Of a stretch of 64,000 nucleotides of DNA, positions 28,323-37,600 are shown in pieces (positions within the stretch are counted from its first letter, which is position 1; the number at the start of each line of letters is the position of its first letter). A program made the position numbers and the translations under genes. Below the pieces are notes generated by a model that was given only the letters and a program-made list of their open reading frames with translations, ran no database searches and was not told where the DNA came from. The stretch spans positions 4,113,206-4,177,205 of the forward strand of contig NZ_CP018477.1 of assembly GCF_002277955.1 (NCBI RefSeq), written 5' to 3'. The DNA comes from Thermogutta terrifontis. Lineage in GTDB: Bacteria; Planctomycetota; Planctomycetia; Pirellulales; Thermoguttaceae.

Positions 28323-28869
28323 ATTGTTCGTCGCCCATAGGACAAACGGGTCTGCACGCTGCGTCGCCGTCATTCTTCAAAGGAAGTTGCGCGTCTTGTT
28401 CACGGGCAGGTGGAGGGATCTACTTGTCAGATCCGTTTCGCAGTGTCACACTATGCATGGCCTCCCGGCGGGCACGACAAGCATGCCCCCGCGAAGCATT
28501 TGTCCTGGAAAGCCGCTTTTCAGGTCACATTCCAAGGTTTGGACCGTCCATCTCATCGACCGGGCTCCGCGTGCTTGGTTGCATTGCTGGTTAAACGGCA
28601 GGGGCGATTCATGAATGGGCCCTACGACACGTTGGGCCCGTGGCGTGTTGCCGGTTTTTCCAAAAGTGGGGATGGCTCAGTTGCTTGTGAGGGTGCTTGA
28701 GGCACAGCAATGGTGGTATGATAAAGTTTTGCGTCGCTGGTTGATCGGATGTCAGTTTCGGCCTGTGGAAACAGACCTTGGAAGCGCGCTATCGCGTGCC
28801 CTCCATTTGGCGTGCAACCAGCGCCAACTTGGAAAGGCGCCAATGTGAATTTACCAGAGAGGATGCAAG
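28323..28869. other. Intergenic region upstream of the thioredoxin-TPR gene
   Basis: 547 bases. Several short overlapping open frames exist in all three plus frames, but none has a convincing ribosome site. A GGGCCC / GGGCCC inverted repeat (28617-28622 and 28634-28639, 11-base loop) is followed at some distance by GGTTTTTC and could be a weak terminator or a regulatory structure. Confidence 0.35.
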
Positions 28870-29730
28870 ATGAGCGAGACCTGCCCGTGGATTATCTCAA
28901 CGACCACTGCCACCTTCGAACAGGACGTCCTGGAACGTTCCAAAGAAGTTCTCGTGGTGTTGGACTTTTGGGCGCCGTGGTGTGGGCCATGCCGGATGTT
29001 GGGACCCCTGCTTGAAAAACTGGCTCGAGAGAAAAAAGGGGCTTTCGTCCTGGTGAAGGTCAATACGGATGAAATGCCGGAACTGGCAGCCGTGTTTCAC
29101 GTCCAGGGGATTCCAACCGTCTTTGCACTGCGCGATGGACGCGTGGTGGACTATTTTACCGGAGCATTGCCGGAATCCGAGCTGAGGGCTTGGTTGGATC
29201 AATTACTTCCGCAGGAAGACGAAGCGCTAGTGGCACAGGCCGATGCCCTGGCCGATCGTGATCCAAAATCAGCGGAGGCCAAGTACCGCGAAGCTATTTC
29301 GCGGAATCCGAAGTCCATTCCCGGGCGGATCGGTCTGGCACGACTGCTCGCAAAGCAGAAACGGTACGATGAAGCCAAATCCTTGCTCAACGAACTGAGC
29401 GATCTGGGAGCGACGTCGGAGGAAGTGGAAAAGCTGCGGGCGGAGTTGGAACTTGCGGACTCGGGTGAGACAACCGATTTGCGATCCTTGGAAGCCCAGG
29501 TCGTGGCCAACCCAGGGGATTTGAATCTCCGCCTGAAATATGCCCGTGCCCTGGCTGCCACCCTCCGTTACCAAGAGGCTTTAGAGGAAGCACTCCGTGT
29601 GGTGCAAACAGCCCAGGGTGAGCCGAAGGAAGAAGCCCGAAAATTAATGCTTCAGATCTTCAGCATCCTCGGGGCCATTCATCCTCTGACAGAAGAGTAT
29701 CGCCGACGTCTGACAATGGCACTGTTTTGA
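28870..29730 (+). CDS. Thioredoxin-domain TPR protein (CnoX/YbbN-like)
   Basis: A 286-residue protein with an N-terminal thioredoxin fold. DFWAPWCGPCRMLGPLLEKL has active-site C38-G-P-C41, so unlike some YbbN proteins it keeps both cysteines. FHVQGIPTVFALRDG supplies the cis-Pro region. From about residue 110 the protein is helical with tetratricopeptide-like repeats (YREAISRNPKSIPGRIGLAR, LLNELSDLG, NPGDLNLRLKYARALAA), matching the CnoX/YbbN architecture that hands oxidised clients to DnaK or GroEL. The preceding gene encodes an Hsp70-like chaperone, which fits this role. Confidence 0.88.
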   Translation: MSETCPWIISTTTATFEQDVLERSKEVLVVLDFWAPWCGPCRMLGPLLEKLAREKKGAFVLVKVNTDEMPELAAVFHVQGIPTVFALRDGRVVDYFTGALPESELRAWLDQLLPQEDEALVAQADALADRDPKSAEAKYREAISRNPKSIPGRIGLARLLAKQKRYDEAKSLLNELSDLGATSEEVEKLRAELELADSGETTDLRSLEAQVVANPGDLNLRLKYARALAATLRYQEALEEALRVVQTAQGEPKEEARKLMLQIFSILGAIHPLTEEYRRRLTMALF

Positions 29731-29824
29731 AAAAATTAGAAAACAAGCGTGTTTGGCAAACTGGGTTGCGTGTCGTCGCTATTTTGAAAACCTGTTTTAG
29801 GGCATCGCTGGACCGGTATTGGTT

Positions 29825-32710
29825 ATGCCCGACAAGGATGAGTTGAGCGTGGAGGCAACTCTCATCAATGTCCGCGGCGCGCGGGTTCACAATCTCAAAA
29901 ACGTGGATGTTTCGATTCCGCTTGGCCGTCTGGTCGTGATCACCGGTCCGAGCGGTTCGGGGAAAAGCTCCCTGGCGTTTGACACACTCCACGCCGAGGG
30001 ACAGCGCCAGTACCTGGAGACACTGACGCCGCACCTGCGGCGGTTCATTCCACAGCTGGAACGCCCGGATGTGGATTGGGTGGAGGGACTACCGCCGACG
30101 GTGGCCATCGATCAACGGGGCGGTCCCCCACCACCTCGAAGCACCGTGGGAACTCTCACTGAAGTGTATGACCTCCTGCGCCTTCTGTACGTGCGGGTGG
30201 GCGAACTCCAGTGTCCTAAATGTTTGGTGCCGGTCGTCAGTCAATCGCCCCAGGAAATCTGTCAGGCAATTCTGTCCCTTCCCGAAGGCACACGCCTCAT
30301 CCTTTTGGCTCCTATTCCAATCAAGAAATCGCGAAAGGCTCCGGAATTAGTGGCCACAATCCGCAAATTGGGGTTCCCGCGGGTTCGGCTTAATGGGCAA
30401 TTATGCGATCTGGACGACCTCACGCCCAAAACTCTCGAGGGACAGTGCCGCGTGGAAGTAGTGGTCGACCGCGTGATCATCAAGCCCGCCGTCGAAACGC
30501 GGCTGCGTGAATCGCTTCATACAACCCTCAGAATTTCGGATGGGCAGGCGATTGTTTCTTACGAAGTTGCGGGAGAAGGCGGTGAACCCGTTTGGGTGGA
30601 CCAGGTTTTCAGCACTGTTCGGCGTTGCTCTCGCTGCGGTGAAATTTACCCCGAGGTCGATCTTCGAACTCTCAGCTTTTTCAGTCCTCACGGTGCGTGT
30701 CCGCAGTGCGAGGGCCTTGGTGTGGTGGATCGATTTGATCCCAACCTGGTGATCGACTTTTCGCGAGGATTGGAAAACGGGGCGGTGCGACTGTGGAAAG
30801 ATGCCCGCGCTAAACTGAAGCATCATGCAAAAAAGATCGAGCGACTCATGAAGCAGGGCGGATTTGATTGGTCAACGCCGCTGGAAAAAATTCCCGAAGA
30901 GTTCCGTGCAAAGCTCATTTTTGGGGCCCGACCTTCCGATCAGAATTCGGACAGATCCCCGGCAAATTCACAACCCACGCGTCGAACCCGAAGCACAGAA
31001 TTCGTGGGCCTTCTCCAGCTTCTGGAAGTGGAATATGAGCTGTTGGCAGAAGACTGGCAGCGGCGTGAATGGGCGGCGTATCGGTCCCAGGTGGCCTGCC
31101 CATCCTGTCAGGGGGCACGTCTCGGTGCGCTTGGACGCTCTGTGATGATCGAGGGGGTACCCATTCACGCCCTCTGTGCATGGACGATTCCAGAGGTGCG
31201 TGCCTTTCTGGAAAGGCTAAGTCTTCCACCGTATCAGCAGAGCGTGGCAGCGCCGATCATTAAGGAGATCGTGCATCGGTTGGATTTTCTCAATCAGGTG
31301 GGACTCGATTATGTCACGCTGGATAGACGGGGCGAAACCTTAAGCGGGGGGGAACTTCAGCGAGTACGCTTGGCAGCCGGGTTAGGCGCCGTATTAAGCG
31401 ACGTATGTTACATCGTGGATGAGCCATCGATTGGGCTTCACCCGCGGGACAATGACCGCCTCATTGCCAGCCTCCGTCAACTTGTCGATCGTGGAAACAC
31501 GGTCATCGTGGTGGAGCACGATGAAGCTATCATCCGGGCGGCAGACTGGGTGATTGATATGGGACCTGGCGCTGGACCGGCTGGAGGACAGGTTGTCGCG
31601 GAGGGAACGGTGGCCGACATCATGACTCATCCCCACTCTATGACGGGGCGTTACCTTGCCGGCCAGGAGGTTATTCCCATTCCCACCGGGCGTCGTCAGC
31701 CACAACCAGGGCGTGAAATTGTTCTCGTAGGGGTCACCACGAACAACCTCAAGAATATCACGGTTGAATTTCCGCTCGGACTGTTTATCTGCATCACGGG
31801 TGTGAGTGGTTCTGGAAAGAGCTCGCTCCTCAGTATGACTCTTGCCCCAGCCTTAAAACGGGCGCTCCTCGGCCTGGGAAGCAGGGGCGCCGGATATCAG
31901 GAAATACGGGGCTTCGAAAACGTAGACAGGGTTGTGGATGTCGATCAAACACCCATTGGCAGGTCGCCTCGCAGTAACGTGGCGACCTATACTGGGGTGT
32001 TTGACGAGATCCGACGGGTCTTTGCCACCACACGTGATGCCCGCCGATTAGGATTTCGGGCTGATCGATTCAGCTTCAATAATCCGGCCGGTCGCTGTCC
32101 CGTATGCCAGGGATTGGGGCAACAGAAGATCGAGATGGATTTTTTGCCTGATATGTACGTGACCTGCCCGGCGTGTCTCGGCCGCCGATTCAATCCCCAA
32201 ACCTTGGAGGTTCGTTACCGGGACAAGACCATCGCCGACGTATTGGAGATGTCGATAGAGGAAGCCCTGGACTTCTTCGAAAATTTTCCCGCCATCGAAA
32301 CGGTTCTGCGATGCCTGCGGGAGGTCGGGCTGGGCTATCTTCAGCTTGGGCAAAAAGCCGTGGCGCTGTCGGGCGGGGAAGCCCAGCGAATCAAGCTGGC
32401 AACCGAGTTGGCTCGAGGACGCCAGGGAAAAACGGTGTACCTTCTCGACGAGCCGACCACCGGCCTTCATAAGGATGACGTACGGCGGCTTCTCTCCGTG
32501 CTGCATCACTTGGTCGACGCAGGAAACACTGTGGTCGTGGTGGAGCATCACCTGGACCTGATCAAATCGGCCGACTGGATTATCGAACTGGGGCCCGAGG
32601 GGGGCCGCGAAGGGGGCAACGTGGTGGCGATGGGAACGCCCGAGGATTTAGCCCGTCATCCGAACAGCCCTACCGGCCGCTATTTGGCTCCAATTCTAAA
32701 ACGGAGCTAG
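29825..32710 (+). CDS. UvrA-like ABC ATPase paralog
   Basis: A DNA-repair-type ATPase of 961 residues from the ATG at 29825; a TTG two codons earlier is also possible and neither has a strong ribosome site. It has the two UvrA ATPase modules. First Walker A is GPSGSGKSSLAF (41-52), with signature LSGGELQRVRLAAGLG and Walker B YIVDEPSIGLHP. Second Walker A is GVSGSGKSSLLSM, with signature ALSGGEAQRIKLATELARG and YLLDEPTTGLH. Zinc-binding CxxC pairs include CPQCEG and CPVCQG with CPACLG. The loop after DWVEGLPPTVAIDQ reads RGGPPPPRSTVGT, where canonical UvrA has KTTSRNPRSTVGT, and LETLTPHLRRFIPQLERPDVD replaces the usual SLSAYARQFL segment. I therefore read it as a divergent paralog rather than the housekeeping uvrA. 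Its role in excision repair is uncertain. Confidence 0.9.
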   Translation: MPDKDELSVEATLINVRGARVHNLKNVDVSIPLGRLVVITGPSGSGKSSLAFDTLHAEGQRQYLETLTPHLRRFIPQLERPDVDWVEGLPPTVAIDQRGGPPPPRSTVGTLTEVYDLLRLLYVRVGELQCPKCLVPVVSQSPQEICQAILSLPEGTRLILLAPIPIKKSRKAPELVATIRKLGFPRVRLNGQLCDLDDLTPKTLEGQCRVEVVVDRVIIKPAVETRLRESLHTTLRISDGQAIVSYEVAGEGGEPVWVDQVFSTVRRCSRCGEIYPEVDLRTLSFFSPHGACPQCEGLGVVDRFDPNLVIDFSRGLENGAVRLWKDARAKLKHHAKKIERLMKQGGFDWSTPLEKIPEEFRAKLIFGARPSDQNSDRSPANSQPTRRTRSTEFVGLLQLLEVEYELLAEDWQRREWAAYRSQVACPSCQGARLGALGRSVMIEGVPIHALCAWTIPEVRAFLERLSLPPYQQSVAAPIIKEIVHRLDFLNQVGLDYVTLDRRGETLSGGELQRVRLAAGLGAVLSDVCYIVDEPSIGLHPRDNDRLIASLRQLVDRGNTVIVVEHDEAIIRAADWVIDMGPGAGPAGGQVVAEGTVADIMTHPHSMTGRYLAGQEVIPIPTGRRQPQPGREIVLVGVTTNNLKNITVEFPLGLFICITGVSGSGKSSLLSMTLAPALKRALLGLGSRGAGYQEIRGFENVDRVVDVDQTPIGRSPRSNVATYTGVFDEIRRVFATTRDARRLGFRADRFSFNNPAGRCPVCQGLGQQKIEMDFLPDMYVTCPACLGRRFNPQTLEVRYRDKTIADVLEMSIEEALDFFENFPAIETVLRCLREVGLGYLQLGQKAVALSGGEAQRIKLATELARGRQGKTVYLLDEPTTGLHKDDVRRLLSVLHHLVDAGNTVVVVEHHLDLIKSADWIIELGPEGGREGGNVVAMGTPEDLARHPNSPTGRYLAPILKRS

Positions 32711-32774
32711 CATACGATCGGCTGATTGAGGTGGTCGCGCGGCGGAAGAAAGAGTTTTAAACCGACGCGGAATC

Positions 32775-32812
32775 GACAAAACAAACGGCCCCGTTCGCAG
32801 AGGATCGGGGCC
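32775..32812 (-). terminator. Terminator after the DUF1559 gene
   Basis: The seven-base stem GGCCCCG / CGGGGCC with a 12-base loop is followed on the minus strand by GTTTGTTTTGTC. It lies 40 bases past the DUF1559 stop. On the plus strand the same stem is followed by TGATTATT, so it may also stop the UvrA-paralog transcript. Confidence 0.75.
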
Positions 32813-32851
32813 TGATTATTCACTCTTAATCCGGCCAAACCGGATCGGATT

Positions 32852-33832
32852 TCAGTATCCGCCGGTGTTGGTCTCACCACCATCTCGGGTGGATAGGGCG
32901 CGATAAACGGCCAAGTCAATCGTATCCGAAATAAACCGGACCGTACCGTCACCGAACCCAAAATTCCCACCACCGGGATGAAAACTTCCAAAGGCCCCGT
33001 TATTGGAGCCGTAGACCACCCCTTGTCCCGGTGGGGTGTTGAGGGGATTGTCGGTAGTCCGCAACGAATCTGTGTGTCGCCCTGCGATCCACCAGCGATT
33101 CACACCCTCAGCTGTGTGAGATTTGATCACTTCACCGACGAAAAATGTATTGCTCAACCCATCCGTGCAGTCAGCATATTTCAGAGAGCGAATGTACATG
33201 AACATCCCCGTGTTACCGGCTTTAACAGCTCCGCTAATGCCCTGGCTGGGGCCGATCGAACCAGAGCACAGCGCGTAACAACCCGTAGAATAGACGGGCG
33301 TCGGATTGTTTACCGAATAAAGTGGCTCGTCCGTGGATGATGGGCACACGAAGACCTGCGGCCGGGTGCGGAAGAGTTGATCGTAGTTGGGAATAAGATT
33401 CAACCAACCCGTTGTTGAAGGACCAATACCGCAGTTTGCCGGTGCGATGGCCCCCAATTGGAAACCGATTTGGTCGTAAATGTTTTTCGCTTCCAAATAG
33501 GGAAGCAGCATGACGAAGCCGCTGGTCCCTTGGCGCTTGTAATCCGGCACAGCATTGGCACCTGAAGTCGGGGCGAGGCCATAGTAATCCGAACAGTCTG
33601 ACCCCATTCGACCCGGAGGCAGAGATTTCACGGCCTGCTCGTAATTAGCCATAGCAAGCGTGATCTGCTTCAAGTTGTTCGTGCACTGGGATCTGCGTGC
33701 CGCTTCCCGGGCGGCCTGTACGGCCGGTAATAGAAGGGCAATGAGAATCCCAATAATGGCGATCACGACGAGAAGCTCCACAAGTGTGAAGCCAGGAGAC
33801 CGCGATTGGCGACACTTTGTGACGTACAGCAT
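32852..33832 (-). CDS. DUF1559 prepilin-like exported protein
   Basis: A planctomycete protein with a type IV prepilin/pseudopilin N-terminus. I choose the ATG at 33832 because GGAGGT lies six bases upstream; a longer frame to 33874 has no site. The 326-residue protein opens with a basic leader, then [20 protein letters not shown], the prepilin peptidase cleavage site and hydrophobic helix with conserved Glu at +5. The DUF1559 body follows: [34 protein letters not shown] and, near the C-terminus, [19 protein letters not shown] with the H-x-G signature. A lipoprotein gene is immediately upstream. Planctomycete genomes carry many such genes, and their assembly role is not settled. Confidence 0.93.
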   Translation of the reverse strand: MLYVTKCRQSRSPGFTLVELLVVIAIIGILIALLLPAVQAAREAARRSQCTNNLKQITLAMANYEQAVKSLPPGRMGSDCSDYYGLAPTSGANAVPDYKRQGTSGFVMLLPYLEAKNIYDQIGFQLGAIAPANCGIGPSTTGWLNLIPNYDQLFRTRPQVFVCPSSTDEPLYSVNNPTPVYSTGCYALCSGSIGPSQGISGAVKAGNTGMFMYIRSLKYADCTDGLSNTFFVGEVIKSHTAEGVNRWWIAGRHTDSLRTTDNPLNTPPGQGVVYGSNNGAFGSFHPGGGNFGFGDGTVRFISDTIDLAVYRALSTRDGGETNTGGY

Positions 33833-33893
33833 ACAAGACCTCCACTCAACAACAATTACGGGAAACGGGAACAACGAACCGCAGGTAAGGCGA

Positions 33894-34361
33894 TCAGAAT
33901 TTGTTTGGATCGTCGGAGATCGGGACTGCCTGGACCCTCTTGAGTGGGCCGGTGATATCGATCCGGAGCGAGTCGGTCGGCTTGTCGATGGTCACAGTCA
34001 GACCACTTGTCTCAGGATCGGCATATTTTTCATCAATGAGCGAGACACTTTCCTGTCCGACCATCGCGTTGAGGATGATAGCGACTTTGTGCGTACCGGG
34101 CACGCAGCCGTCACCATTCTCGAAAGTCGTCAGTGTGAATTTTCCGGTTTGAGGGTCAATCTGACCGGTGGCGGGCCGAGTCCCTTCAGGCACCACCCGT
34201 ATGAAGCCCGGCACCCCCGCTGCAAGCGGTTGACCGTCGATAAAAACCTGTCCAGACACTTTAACGAGCCTGGGTCTCCCTTTTCCGCAGCCGAGAATCA
34301 ATGGGGCGAGGGCCAAAAATAATAGTGCTAATGCACCAGCGCGACCAACACGTAGACACAT
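33894..34361 (-). CDS. Small lipoprotein paired with DUF1559
   Basis: A 155-residue secreted lipoprotein. The signal sequence ends in the lipobox LILGC (lipidated Cys at residue 25). The rest is beta-rich: [19 protein letters not shown] looks like a carboxypeptidase-regulatory-like repeat, followed by [14 protein letters not shown] and [17 protein letters not shown] lies eight bases before the ATG. The stop is 61 bases from the DUF1559 start, so the two genes form an operon. This gene pair is a recurrent planctomycete arrangement. The function is unknown. Confidence 0.82.
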   Translation of the reverse strand: MCLRVGRAGALALLFLALAPLILGCGKGRPRLVKVSGQVFIDGQPLAAGVPGFIRVVPEGTRPATGQIDPQTGKFTLTTFENGDGCVPGTHKVAIILNAMVGQESVSLIDEKYADPETSGLTVTIDKPTDSLRIDITGPLKRVQAVPISDDPNKF

Positions 34362-34584
34362 CCGTGGCTTCTCCTCGCAACTAGCAAACGCGGATGAACA
34401 AGGGGACTACAACCGGTGGGCGGCGTGCATCCAATCGGGGGAGTGATCGGACGGGTACACAACCACACAATATGCTCAGGCGTAAAGTAGCAGTCAAGAT
34501 GTCAGACTTTTTGGTGAAAAAATAAACAACTTGCGCGTGTGTTGACAAGGTAATCAATGCTTGCCGTTTTGTGTTCCAAAGTAA
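34362..34584. other. Intergenic region upstream of the lipoprotein-DUF1559 operon
   Basis: About 220 bases with an AT-rich section near 34500-34590 that may hold the promoter for the minus-strand lipoprotein gene. No gene is supported. Confidence 0.35.
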
Positions 34585-34618
34585 AGAAAAAAGGTCGCCG
34601 GTCTTGCGACCGACGACC
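34585..34618 (-). terminator. Terminator after the secretin gene
   Basis: On the minus strand an 11-base stem GGTCGTCGGTC / GACCGGCGACC with a GCAA tetraloop is followed by TTTTTTCTTT. It lies 35 bases past the secretin stop codon. Confidence 0.83.
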
Positions 34619-34652
34619 CGGCTCGGAGGAGGGACGTCAGCTTGGCTGCGTG

Positions 34653-37600
34653 TTATTGCGTGATGCCGAGCTTTTCTTCCTCTTCTTCTGCGATGATGAT
34701 CCGCGGCGTGACCATCATCATGAGGCTCTGGGTTTCACGCCCGACACCCACGTTCTTGAACAGGCGGTTGATGTAGGGGATCTTGTCGAGCATGGGCACG
34801 CCGAACTCGTTACGGCCTTCGCTCAATCGTTTGATTCCACCGAGGAGGACGGTTCCACCGTCGGGGACGCTCACGGTTGTCAGCACGTAGAAGGAGGCAA
34901 CGGTCGGCAACTGAACGGTGGTGCCGGAGCGGGTGGTGCTTCGCGAATTGGCGTTCTTCGTATTGTCGTTCGGTGTCTGCTGATTTCCTTCAGCCGACGT
35001 GCTTTCCGTGGTGGTTTCGGACCCTGTGAACGTGAACTCGTTCACGTCCTTGATCCGTGCAAAGTAGGGGATGATCGTCATCCGCACGAACCGCCGGTCC
35101 TGTGAGACCACAGGTTGCACCGTGAGGAACGTCCCTTCATGAACCATGGTGACCACGGGTTGCTGAGCGGCCGCGAAGTCTCCGACCACCGGGATCACGC
35201 TGATCACGAAGGGGCTGGTGGACTGGTCGGCCACGATGCCGTACTGCCCGTTGAAGAGCGTCACCTTGGGGGCTTGCAGCACGTTGGACCGCCGGTCACC
35301 CTGTGCAGCCTCGATGAAGAAGAAGGCCTCGATATCACTCAGGATCGCGAATCCGAGCTGGGCACCCGCGGTCGGGTCATAGCCGCCAAATTGAGGAACT
35401 GCGAGGCTGAAGCTCCCCTGGCGGAACGGGATGTCGAGGTCCGCGCTGAACACGTTGGGCGCTGACAGACCCACCGTTACACCCTTGCCGCTGTCGCGGT
35501 CACGCAGATCGCGGATGTCAAGCTGTTCTTCGGCGTCGCCAGTGGGATCACCCTGCTGTACGATCTGCCCAAAGCGAACACCGCGACGGCCGTCGATCTT
35601 GTCGTCGATGTCGAAATCGAAGTCCACGCCGATCCGTTCGAAGAAGTTATCATTGAGGGTGATGAATCGAACTTCCACCGTGACCTGAAGGTCCTGCATG
35701 CGGCGGAGTTGCTCCAGCAGATCGGAGATCTGCTCATGAACCTCCTGGGTTTGGCTGATGACCAGGCTCAGGTTCGTGGGGAAGGGAGAAATTGAACCGG
35801 GGCCGCCGACCGTGTCCCACGTATCGGGAGCGACCGTGGTTTCGATGAGGTCGATGAGGCTTTGGAAGTCGGCGAGAGCAGCACCACCCATTCCCCCAGG
35901 GCCGGTTGTGATCGGGGCATTTGTCCCGCCGGGAGAGGCGTGTGCTGCGGCCGTGGACATCTGGGCGAGAATCGAGGGGTTGACACCGGCCGTCGCTTTG
36001 GAGCCGTCGCGGGTCGCAACCACGGCAACGGGTGCTAGCGGTGAGCCCGTCTGATTGACCCCCAGTTGGGCCAGAGCCGTGCTGTAGGAATCTGCAAGTG
36101 TCTTTACCTCGCCCCTGAAATTGGGGATGGGAGAGACCAGGTCGGCGACGTTGTACACGACTGGATACACGGTGCCTCGGCGGTACTGCTCGCTTGTGAT
36201 CTTGAGGACATCGTCCTTGATCACGTAGGACAGATGGAGCGGCTCAAGCACAAGGTTCAGGGCACTCTTGAGCGAGATTTCTTGCGTCAGGCTGATCGTC
36301 ACCGGCGTGTCCGTGGTGACGCCTTCCGAGGCCAGACCGGCTGGATCCACGTGGATGTTGACGTCCACCAGCTTCGCGAGGTAATCCAGCACCCGACCGA
36401 GAGGTGCGTTCTCGAACTGCAGCATAACAAGTGTGTTGAGCTTCTGTTCGATTTCCAGCTCCCGGGCGGAGCGCTGACGACCGGCCTCGGCAAGCTTGGA
36501 GCGGCGCTTCGTCAGGTCGGCCCAGGACTTGGCGTCTGGCATCACGTAGGGATTGGAGTCATCGAAAGGTATCGACGCCTTGTCCACCGATGCCAGTTGG
36601 GCCAGGAATCCCTGCTCCTTCTGATCCCGAATGGCCATGCTCTCGCTGTACTGGCGGATAAACCGGGCGTTGAGTACGAGTTGCTTGGTCACCGGATTGT
36701 CGGGATCCAATTCCGCCGCTTTCTTGGCCACGACCTCGGCCTCAGCAAACCGCTGCTCGCGCATGAGTTGGTTGTATTGCTCTACGAGTTCGGCGAGCTT
36801 ACTCTGACGATCGAGGTTGGATTGCTGCTCCGCGGCAATTTTCTGGGTAACCTCTTGGTTTTTCTTCTCACGCTCGATGCGTGGACGATTTTGTTCCAGG
36901 TAATACTGGAAGTCTGCGATCTGACGATCGAGTCTCCGCAGAAGCTGATCCCGGGTGTTGAGATCCAGTGTCGCGTTATCTACAGTCTTGCGAGCTTCCT
37001 GCAGGATTTGCAGAGCCTTTTCGGGATCCTTTTCCCGCAGGCTCAGCGCTTGCGACTCCTTGAGGGAAATATCTGCCACAAGCTGCCGGGTGGCAAGCTG
37101 CTGCTGCGTCATCGCATCCGGTGCGGCCAGGCCAGGATTGGTCGCAGCCTGGGTGACGGCGCGGGCGGCCTCCTGCTGGAGCACGTCCTGGACCCGCTGG
37201 ACCGTGACAGGATCCATTTCGTTGAAGTACGCTGTGGACTGGCGGAAGTACTCCATCGCGGTGGCATGGTCACCGCGTCGCAGCGCCTCTTCCGCCTGCC
37301 GCACGAGCGCCATCCCACGACTTTCACCGGCAGGAGGAGCGGTCGTTTCCGGACTAAACGGGCTGCCCGGTGTGGCCGGTGCCTGCTGGTAAACGCCTGC
37401 TGGGATGTTGCGGGTCATGTCACGAGTCGGATCGTAAACCGCAGCCGCTGCCACATTCCCATTGTAGGCACCCGCGGCAGGAACCACGGCTTGCGCGCCG
37501 ACCGGCTGCACACCGAGACGCTGTTTCATCTGCTGGATATCAGCGAGGAGACGTCCCGGAGAGTCTTCCTGTGGGCTGAAGGCACCTTCCGACACGCGGA

